Shown: positions 46,995 through 53,194 of the stretch, piece by piece
Layout of the letters: every line of letters begins with the position of its first letter
Position numbering within the stretch: position 1 is the stretch's first letter
Assembly (NCBI GenBank): GCA_015232315.1
Contig: JADFZZ010000029.1
Coordinates: forward strand, 1 to 62,887
From: SAR324 cluster bacterium
GTDB lineage: Bacteria > SAR324 > NAC60-12
DNA: 62,887 nt
Direction of reading: 5' to 3'
Translations under genes and position numbers: made by a program
Notes under the pieces: generated by a model
What the model was told of the DNA's origin: nothing
The model's database searches: none
The model's input: the letters and a program-made list of their open reading frames with translations, nothing else

Positions 46995-47042
46995 ATAATA
47001 AATCTTTTTCTGATCTGTGTATACTCGATAAACTACCTGATT
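46995..47042 (-). promoter_or_regulatory. Promoter module e with 19-bp element (drives Cys-rich gene and hybrid kinase)
   Basis: Minus strand: AATCAGGTAGTTTATCGAG (47042-47024), -35 TATACA (47023-47018), 17-bp spacer, -10 TATTAT (47000-46995). Paired with module b; 108 bp separate the two elements here, including a hairpin. Confidence 0.7.
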
Positions 47043-47077
47043 ATTGAATTAAATTGTTCGTATAAATGTGAGAATGG

Positions 47078-47104
47078 AAAACCCCGTAGTCTTACGGGGT
47101 TTTT
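47078..47104 (+). terminator. Rho-independent-type hairpin between two divergent promoters
   Basis: An 11-bp stem (AAAACCCCGTA / TACGGGGTTTT) with GTCT loop followed by Ts. Its position between divergent modules e and b, upstream of both, is odd. It may insulate the promoters, end an unrecognised short RNA, or be a repeat remnant. Confidence 0.6.
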
Positions 47105-47150
47105 GGAACCTCTATTCCATTGCAATAATCATTGAACGATTATGTGTGAA

Positions 47151-47198
47151 AAACACGTAATTTTACGAGTAGATTTTAAAAATTGAAATCATTATAAC
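47151..47198 (+). promoter_or_regulatory. Promoter module b with 19-bp element (drives 47257 gene)
   Basis: AAACACGTAATTTTACGAG (47151-47169), -35 TAGATT (47170-47175), 17-bp spacer, -10 TATAAC (47193-47198). The predicted start is near 47205, ~52 nt before the ATG. Confidence 0.75.
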
Positions 47199-47256
47199 TC
47201 AAACTGTGGCGCGACACCTTTCATTGTTATTTTTTGAACGTTTTTTAGGAGGATTC

Positions 47257-47505
47257 ATGAAGGAAGTAAAATTTTGGACCGTGAATTGTGAGATATTCAG
47301 GAGTGATGATGAATTAGAAACTTTTATTCATGATCTGGAACGGTATGTCACTGTGATGTTTCATAAGTGCAATATGCCGCAGAATAATAGCGAAGGATGG
47401 TTGGAAAGTTTTGTCAGAGACTATGAACACTGGCCTAAAAGAATATTTCGGAACAACCAGCATCCATTGAAGTCCTATTTCTCAATTGAGACAAGGCTCA
47501 TTTAG
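47257..47505 (+). CDS. Small unknown protein, KFWT-NC family (paralogue 2)
   Basis: 82 residues from the ATG at 47257 with a perfect AGGAGG 4 nt upstream (an ATG-less extension from 47206 is unlikely). It shares MxxxKFWTxNC, DDExExFxHDxERY, WLxxFVxxYExWPxRxF and PLxxYF with the 85-residue protein at 35.4 kb. There are no membrane segments. The paralogues lie 12 kb apart, on opposite strands, each directly behind a 19-bp-element promoter, so they are likely expressed together. Confidence 0.78.
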   Translation: MKEVKFWTVNCEIFRSDDELETFIHDLERYVTVMFHKCNMPQNNSEGWLESFVRDYEHWPKRIFRNNQHPLKSYFSIETRLI

Positions 47506-47538
47506 TTCAGGGCCGAACCTGTGTGTTTGCCATGCTCC

Positions 47539-47692
47539 CAATGTCGTCAACTTAAGCATCCAGAATGGGACGTGAACCAATTCCCCCTTGGTTTAAGGGG
47601 GTTAGGGGGATGTAATTCTGAGGGTTAAATCCCCCAATCCCCTTTGAAAAGGGGGATTTTCTTACAGGTAAGTCATGAAGTTGACGACATTG
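47539..47692 (-). mobile_element. Family-1 MITE-like element, copy E (opposite orientation)
   Basis: 154 bp, same ends, with the core reversed relative to the other copies. The flanks gccatgctcc (47529-47538) and gccctgctcc (47693-47702) match at 9 of 10 positions. The insertion point is the same target sequence as copy F at 58.7 kb. Confidence 0.85.
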
Positions 47693-47733
47693 GCCCTGCT
47701 CCCGGGCAGACACATGGGGCTACCCCTACAGTA

Positions 47734-47939
47734 AGTACCCGATCATAAATCTTTAACCATTTTTTCTGGTTCCCTACCTCTGGTGGGGAATCCTCCCGAT
47801 CCCCCCTCCGGAGGCTTGCCGTGGCGCATTGGAAGGGCACCATCGGTAGAGACGGGTTTGAAACCCGTCTCTACCGGGAACCGTTCCCGACGAGACGTCA
47901 GGAACCAGATTAATGTTAAAAAACTTTTGATCGGGTACT
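47734..47939. mobile_element. Family-2 element, full copy with TA flanks
   Basis: 206 bp with ends AGTACCCGATC / GATCGGGTACT and longer imperfect inverted arms (..aacattaatctggttcctgacg..). It is flanked by TA on both sides. Comparison with the uninterrupted sequence at 58.88 kb (ctacagtacaaaac) shows insertion at TA, as in IS630/mariner-type elements. It contains the TAGAGACGGGTTT palindrome. Non-coding. Confidence 0.75.
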
Positions 47940-48071
47940 TACAAAACCAAAATCGGGAAACACCTCAACGCACCGGTTGTGTACCATGTCCGAAAAAATG
48001 ATCGACCCTGAAAATCACAGAACACTGAATGAGGGTATCATATTTATAAAACATTTTAGCTATATTGAAAT

Positions 48072-48266
48072 ATGTCAATATGTTCAGTCTGTAAATCAAT
48101 AAAAGGAAAGAAACAATGTCTACTTGAAAAGGATTCAATATGTAGCATTTGTTGTGATAAAATAATGAACGCAGACACGTGTGGCAAATGCCATTACTAT
48201 AAAATATACCGTATGAGTTTATTTATAATGGAAGTTCCAACTCCTTCCATCGCCGAAGAGCGTTAG
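48072..48266 (+). CDS. Small zinc-ribbon-like cysteine protein
   Basis: 64 residues with CSVC, CSICC and CGKC motifs (MSICSVCKSIKGKKQC..SICSICCDK..ADTCGKCHYYK), a layout that suggests two metal-binding knuckles. The ribosome site is weak. The C-terminal ~18 residues look unlike the rest, so it may be a truncated version of a longer protein. The 3' end overlaps the stop of the convergent hybrid kinase by 4 bp. Confidence 0.5.
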   Translation: MSICSVCKSIKGKKQCLLEKDSICSICCDKIMNADTCGKCHYYKIYRMSLFIMEVPTPSIAEER

Positions 48267-51200
48267 CCTGCGTCAGGAAACGTCGCACCGAATTCTCTCA
48301 AGGCCTGCATGGTGTTGATTCGGCTTTGTTCGAGTTGTGCCAACAGAGCGGGCAGTGGATCGGGTGTCACAGAATCTTCCAGATATTGCAACTGGTTCAG
48401 GAGATCAGACATTTGAACAGCACCCATGACAAGGGTCGTGCTTTTGAGTTTATGGGCGGTTTCCCTGAGTTTTTTACGACGTTTGAGTTTGATGAATCTT
48501 TTAAATTCAGGGAGAGTCTCCGCCAGTTGTTTCTCAAACATTGCCAGCATCTCCTGAAACAACGCGGTATCTGGAGTTTCCCAGCGTTCTTCCAGAAAAG
48601 GGATATCCAGCACCGCATCGAGGGCGATGGTTTCACTGGCGTCTGAAACCGGAGGATCTAAAACGGCGGACTCCGTTTTTTCACCGTGTCTGATTTCAAG
48701 AAAGTGATTCAGGACACGGACGAATTTGTTGAGATTGAGAGGCTTGCTTATGTAATCATTCATCCCGGCTTCCATGAAAATTTCCCGGTCTCCCGGCAGG
48801 GCACTGGCAGTTATGGCAATGATCCAGGGACGTTCTTCAGGGGAATACAGCGCGTGAATCCGGCGTGTGGCTTCCATACCATCCATTTCAGGCATCTGCA
48901 CATCCATCAAAATGAGATCATAAGTGCGCTGTTTGAGCAACTCCAGAACTTCCAGGCCATTGGTCACAGCATCAGCCTTATACCCCAGTTTTTTCAACAT
49001 TGTCAGAGTCAGTCTCATGTTGACCGGATTATCCTCGGCCAGCATGATTCTCAAGGGGAACTTTTTCCCAAGATGCTTGTCAGGAGCCGTCTTGGTTTCC
49101 GGTTTAAACTTATCACTGGTGGCCTGAGTCAAGGCGGTCAGACATACCGTGAAATAAAAAGTGGAGCCTTCCCCGGGAACACTTTCCACGCAGATTTCCC
49201 CTCCCATCCTTTTCACCAGTTTTTGAGCGATCGTGAGTCCCAGTCCTGAGCCACCATATTTGCGGGATGTGGAGGTATCTTCCTGTGAAAAGGCCTGGAA
49301 GATATGTGAGATTTTTTCTGGCACGATTCCAATCCCTGTGTCCTTGACACTGAACAGCAGTGTGGCCTGGGCATGCCCCTGTGCGTCAATCTCTGACAAT
49401 TCATTCAATTCCACAGAAACCACGACTTCGCCCTGTTCAGTGAATTTAAGGGCATTGCCCAGCAGATTGATCATAATCTGTTTCAGGCGCATCTCGTCCC
49501 CGGTCAATATCAGGGGAACCCGGGGGGAAAGTTCATAGTACAAATCAACAGTCTCTTCTTTTTTTTCCGGAAGTTTCAGGGTATTTCCCAGAAAATTACC
49601 CAGAATCTGTTTCCAGCGCGACACATCGCCTGACAGAAATGGTATCCATTCCGAGATTTCGGGCTCAATAGAATCCGGATTTTTTACCTGTTTGCCAGAC
49701 TTGAACAACAATATGGTACTTTCTAACAACTCCTTAATCTGAAACGGAGCGTTTTCCAGAATCATGGTGCCCGATTCGATTTTGGAAAAATCGAGAATAT
49801 TATTGATGAGAGATAACAGATGTTCAGCACTGTGGTGTATGATCTCGGCAAATTCCTGTTGCTCCTGATTCATGCGGGTATCCATCAGCAAACTGATCAT
49901 ACCGATCACCCCATTCAATGGTGTGCGTATCTCATGGCTCATGTTGGCCAGAAACTCAGTTTTGGTGTTCAGTGCCTTTTCTGCTGCTTCTTTTTCTCGC
50001 ATAAGTTCAGTGGTTCTGGCGGTGACAAGTGCGTCCAGTTCATCATGATGATTTTTTAATGTTACTTCAGCTTGCCTGCGTTCGGTGATGTCATGGATCA
50101 CTGAAAACAATAATTGTTTACCATTCGCAATGATTGGTGAGGCATGCACCTCGACTATTCTGATTTCACCATTAGACAGTCGGTGACTAATAATGAAATG
50201 ATTCTGTTCTCCAGTCAGAGCTTTGCTACGGTTAGACTGAAGTTCATCATCAGAAGTGATGATGATGTCCTGAATTTTCATGGTATGTAATTCATCAAGG
50301 GTATAACCATAGAATTTTTGCGCAGACAAATTGGCATCTACAAAGACGTCATTTTCCGGGTCGGTCAGCACCATGATGGCATCGTGGGACTGAAACAGTT
50401 CCCGGAATTTTTTTTCGGACTCCAGCTTAGACTGACTTTCTAACAATGCCGATTCATATTGTTTGCGTTCGTTGATGTCTTCCACCAATACAAAAAAATA
50501 ATCGATGTTCCCCTGGCTATCGCGGGCACACTGGGCCGAGATTTGAACATGGATGATTTTTTCATCTTTAACCAAAAAACGGTTTTCCAGGGAAAAGCCG
50601 TCAATTTCTCTGGCCTGAACGCGGTTGAATTGTTGTAGGTCGGCATACATGTCATCAAGATATGTCAATTGGGGCAATGACAGTTTCAGAAGTTCTTCAC
50701 GGGAATAGCCTGTGATGTCACACAGTTTGTCATTGACCGTCAACCATCTGGTGTCCGCGGAGGTGATCCCCATTCCAATGAGGGGTTGCTCAAAAAAATG
50801 GTTGATTCGCTGTTCACTTTTACGCAGGTTTTCCTGCGACAACAGGCGTTGCTTCATTTCCTCAGCCAACGCCTGTGTCTGACGTTTCACCTGATGTTGA
50901 AGTGTTCGATTCCACAACAAGATTCCGCTAAACAACGCAACAATGATTGACACGACACCGGTACCAAGCGGGATCCATTTCTTCAAATCGACACTATATT
51001 GGGGATCGCCAAACCATTTGTCATGAATGTCATCATATTTACCTGAGGCATGGAGATCATGAATGCCCTCATTAAACAGGTTCAGCAACTGGATTTTGCA
51101 GCATGCGACCACGACGCTGAAAGATTTATGGTATGCGGTGATGTGAGGACTCGTGATAGTAAGATTACTCAATTGATATTTGTTCAGTGCGATCAATCCG

Positions 51201-51760
51201 GCCCATCGCGGCACCAAGGCACAATCCCCTTCACCCCTGGAGAGTCGTTGCAACGATTCATCAATGCTGTTGGTAAACAGTATATTCTTTATTAAATCTT
51301 TGTTGATCAATTTCAGGTGGTGCGAATCTGTTGTCTGGATCAGGATCTGTTTATCTTTTAAATCGTTCAACGAACTGCACTCGGGATGGCCTTCCCGAAT
51401 GAAAAAAACCTCAAAAATCACTGTATGGGATATTGAAAATGGAAAATGAAGGCTACTTTTAAGAGAATCGTCAACAAATGGAATAGCATCAATTTTATTT
51501 TCATTGAGGGCCACATGCAACTCCTCCCAGGTGCCCTCCTGAAACTCCACGGTCAAATTCATGATCTGGGCTATAGCATTCACCAGATCCTTTGAAAAAT
51601 CATCGGCAAGGTTTTCCATGGTTATACTGGAGGCTTGGCTATCTTTCTGGATTCCCACCACAATGCGTTTCGGAAGATTATCCTGGGCCAAGGCCGCAGT
51701 TGTCATCACCCATGACAAAAAAGTACACAGAAGTAGTGGCAAAAGCAGGAATTTTGACAT
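48263..51760 (-). CDS. Hybrid histidine kinase with periplasmic solute-binding sensor, PAS-PAS, REC and HPt
   Basis: 1165 residues. The signal peptide (1-25, ending ALA) is followed by a bacterial extracellular solute-binding family 3 domain (~30-265), a membrane helix (~271-292), PAS (~315-435), PAS (~450-560), HisKA ([15 protein letters not shown], ~598-610), HATPase, REC (~900-1015, LILMDVQMPEMDG) and HPt (~1070-1165, AHKLKST). An N-box-like copy (WKQILGNFLGNTLKL) precedes the real one (LKQIMINLLGNALKF). It probably senses a small organic ligand such as an amino acid in the periplasm (family inference). Two small genes upstream on the same strand lead back to promoter d. Confidence 0.93.
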   Translation of the reverse strand: MSKFLLLPLLLCTFLSWVMTTAALAQDNLPKRIVVGIQKDSQASSITMENLADDFSKDLVNAIAQIMNLTVEFQEGTWEELHVALNENKIDAIPFVDDSLKSSLHFPFSISHTVIFEVFFIREGHPECSSLNDLKDKQILIQTTDSHHLKLINKDLIKNILFTNSIDESLQRLSRGEGDCALVPRWAGLIALNKYQLSNLTITSPHITAYHKSFSVVVACCKIQLLNLFNEGIHDLHASGKYDDIHDKWFGDPQYSVDLKKWIPLGTGVVSIIVALFSGILLWNRTLQHQVKRQTQALAEEMKQRLLSQENLRKSEQRINHFFEQPLIGMGITSADTRWLTVNDKLCDITGYSREELLKLSLPQLTYLDDMYADLQQFNRVQAREIDGFSLENRFLVKDEKIIHVQISAQCARDSQGNIDYFFVLVEDINERKQYESALLESQSKLESEKKFRELFQSHDAIMVLTDPENDVFVDANLSAQKFYGYTLDELHTMKIQDIIITSDDELQSNRSKALTGEQNHFIISHRLSNGEIRIVEVHASPIIANGKQLLFSVIHDITERRQAEVTLKNHHDELDALVTARTTELMREKEAAEKALNTKTEFLANMSHEIRTPLNGVIGMISLLMDTRMNQEQQEFAEIIHHSAEHLLSLINNILDFSKIESGTMILENAPFQIKELLESTILLFKSGKQVKNPDSIEPEISEWIPFLSGDVSRWKQILGNFLGNTLKLPEKKEETVDLYYELSPRVPLILTGDEMRLKQIMINLLGNALKFTEQGEVVVSVELNELSEIDAQGHAQATLLFSVKDTGIGIVPEKISHIFQAFSQEDTSTSRKYGGSGLGLTIAQKLVKRMGGEICVESVPGEGSTFYFTVCLTALTQATSDKFKPETKTAPDKHLGKKFPLRIMLAEDNPVNMRLTLTMLKKLGYKADAVTNGLEVLELLKQRTYDLILMDVQMPEMDGMEATRRIHALYSPEERPWIIAITASALPGDREIFMEAGMNDYISKPLNLNKFVRVLNHFLEIRHGEKTESAVLDPPVSDASETIALDAVLDIPFLEERWETPDTALFQEMLAMFEKQLAETLPEFKRFIKLKRRKKLRETAHKLKSTTLVMGAVQMSDLLNQLQYLEDSVTPDPLPALLAQLEQSRINTMQALREFGATFPDAG

Positions 51761-51935
51761 GGAAATCTCACGAAAACATGAGTGTTTGCACAGCAGGATG
51801 CTCTTGACTTATGTAAATGGGGATTAGTGGGCAATCCTGATGCATACTGCTTTATCAGATAATTATTTAATACAATATGCATCTCATGTATCGCAAGATG
51901 AATTTTTGTATTTCGTTATTGATTCAATACAATAA

Positions 51936-52142
51936 TCATAAAGTCTGTTTTATGAATCTGGGTTTGAGGACAACAATCAAATCCAGAAATTCAAATAAAT
52001 CATCCTCCAGATCCCACATGGGTGGTCGGCCTTGTGGTTGATGAATTTGAATAGAACCGCCATTTTCCAGATATCTGACAATTTCCCGTTGCAGTAATTC
52101 TCGGGAAACAATGTTTTTGAAGCAATTGCCTGATGTTTTCAT
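51936..52142 (-). CDS. Small unknown protein upstream of the solute-binding kinase
   Basis: 68 residues from the ATG at 52142, selected by AAGGAG 5 nt upstream; a longer frame reaches 52178. It contains RELLQREIVRYLENGGSIQIHQPQGRPPMWDLEDDLFEFLDLIVVLKP. There is no signal peptide or known domain. It lies 60 bp after the 54-residue gene and 175 bp before the kinase on the same strand, consistent with one transcript from promoter d. Confidence 0.68.
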   Translation of the reverse strand: MKTSGNCFKNIVSRELLQREIVRYLENGGSIQIHQPQGRPPMWDLEDDLFEFLDLIVVLKPRFIKQTL

Positions 52143-52201
52143 AGGTCTCCTTGTTTTATGTGGTGAATAAATGCTCATGCATAATCGCGTCTCTCATGGC
52201 A

Positions 52202-52366
52202 TCAGGAATGGGATGACAGGGACCGTGTTGTTCTCAAAATATAATGGGCATCGTAATTTTTTTTATAATTTCTGTCGGGAGCCAAATAAAATTTACCGTT
52301 GAAGAGCATTACCGCCTCATTTTTATGTTTTTTCCTTCTGAATGATCTGATGAGCTTATTGATCAT
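52202..52366 (-). CDS. 54-residue basic small protein
   Basis: A short frame begins at an ATG at 52366 with AGGGGA 8 nt upstream and ends TGA at 52202. It encodes MINKLIRSFRRKKHKNEAV..NGKFYLAPDRNYKKNYDAHYILRTTRS.... It is strongly basic and Tyr rich, with no homologue recognised. The predicted start site of promoter d lies ~79 nt upstream, similar to the other small genes with this promoter. Coding status is inferred from ribosome site, position and promoter. Confidence 0.6.
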   Translation of the reverse strand: MINKLIRSFRRKKHKNEAVMLFNGKFYLAPDRNYKKNYDAHYILRTTRSLSSHS

Positions 52367-52451
52367 AATGTTTCCCCTGATTCATTGCTGGTTTGTTGCG
52401 AACAAGAGCCATCTTTTCAGTGGGCTCAAGTGGAGTGACGGACATGTTTGA

Positions 52452-52500
52452 ATTATAGAAAAAATGGACGACGAATGTCTACTCGCAAAAATACGTGATT
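52452..52500 (-). promoter_or_regulatory. Promoter module d with 19-bp element (drives 52366 gene and onward to the kinase)
   Basis: Minus strand: AATCACGTATTTTTGCGAG (52500-52482), -35 TAGACA (52481-52476), 18-bp spacer, -10 TATAAT (52457-52452). It is the CACGTA member of the pair with h. Confidence 0.75.
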
Positions 52501-52538
52501 TTTCAGGGGTATTTGGGGGGGATTTTTTTTCGGGGGAA

Positions 52539-52557
52539 AAACAGGTGATTCCACGAG
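52539..52557 (+). promoter_or_regulatory. 19-bp element h without a clear promoter
   Basis: AAACAGGTGATTCCACGAG lies 38 bp from element d, in the opposite orientation. The following TCCTGT and the hexamer 17 bp on (TTTCGG) are poor. It may be a pure binding site or a decayed promoter. The nearest plus-strand gene is the lanthipeptide synthetase, 640 bp away. Confidence 0.5.
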
Positions 52558-52597
52558 TCCTGTCTGCAGGGCTGTTTAATTTTCGGTTTGGCATGGT

Positions 52598-52750
52598 GGG
52601 TCGGTTGGGTAGAACGAAGTGAAATCCAACAAAACACGCTGGGTTTTGCTCACGCTCTACCCAGCCTAGGAACTGCAAAAGAATAAGTTGTCGAAGTTTG
52701 CTCGTGCCCTACGTCCCGTGGGGCACGTTATCCACCAGGCGAAGCTCTGC
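52598..52750. repeat. Dispersed palindromic repeats upstream of the lanthipeptide synthetase
   Basis: An inverted repeat of GGGTAGA..CGAAG..TCTACCC type (52608-52670) is followed by the 38-bp repeat shared with 35905 (52677-52714) and a hairpin CGTGCCC..GGGCACG (52702-52729). The stretch 52558-53194 has no supportable gene. Confidence 0.55.
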
Positions 52751-52833
52751 TTCGCACCCACCGGAGGTGGGTCAATGAAACGCCAAATGATGTCATTCCT
52801 ACCCTCAGTGCTTCAATCCTTCTCAATTTCTCC

Positions 52834-52957
52834 GTAAGCGTTCAGCTTTCAGTGTTTATGCGCCTCAGAAGCCTTATGACTCAATAGCAGAAAATATCGT
52901 TTGGCTTCCAGGCCTTGAGAATTCCTGAAAACTGATAGCTGACGGCTGAACGCTTAC
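52834..52957. mobile_element. Family-3 MITE-like element, copy 2
   Basis: 124 bp, GTAAGCGTTCAGC..GCTGAACGCTTAC, flanked by the perfect 8-bp direct repeat ATTTCTCC (52826-52833 and 52958-52965). Over 90% identical by eye to the copy at 16338 apart from a 14-bp indel. Confidence 0.88.
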
Positions 52958-53194
52958 ATTTCTCCTTGCTTTCCAAACCTCCACATTTTATACAATACCC
53001 ATAGGTCTTAGAACCACGGGTTACGCTCCATACACGGCTCAGATTCAACAACATTTTATCCGTAATGGCTTTTCCGTTTGTTCTTATCTTGTCTGATTGT
53101 GCCCTGAGCCACTACAGATAAAATGCTATACATTTTGGGGCGACCCGCCGGTCGCTCTCTGCCTCGTTAAAATTATAAAGAAAACAGGGTATCC

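Larger units (their letters stand above)
47512..48000. repeat. Composite dispersed repeat carrying two nested mobile elements
   Basis: The outer sequence (gaacctgtgtgtttgccatgctcc | cgggcagacacatgg..ctacccctacag | tacaaaaccaaaatcgggaaac...) is homologous to 58670-58950. It is split by a family-1 element (47539-47692) and a family-2 element (47734-47939). No gene lies between 47506 and 48071. Confidence 0.75.

Noticed and set aside
35709-52557. The paired 19-bp elements as integron attC or other recombination sites
   Set aside because: There is no integrase in the window, no conserved core triplet, neighbouring genes are in mixed orientation, and the fixed -35/-10 spacing fits promoters better.
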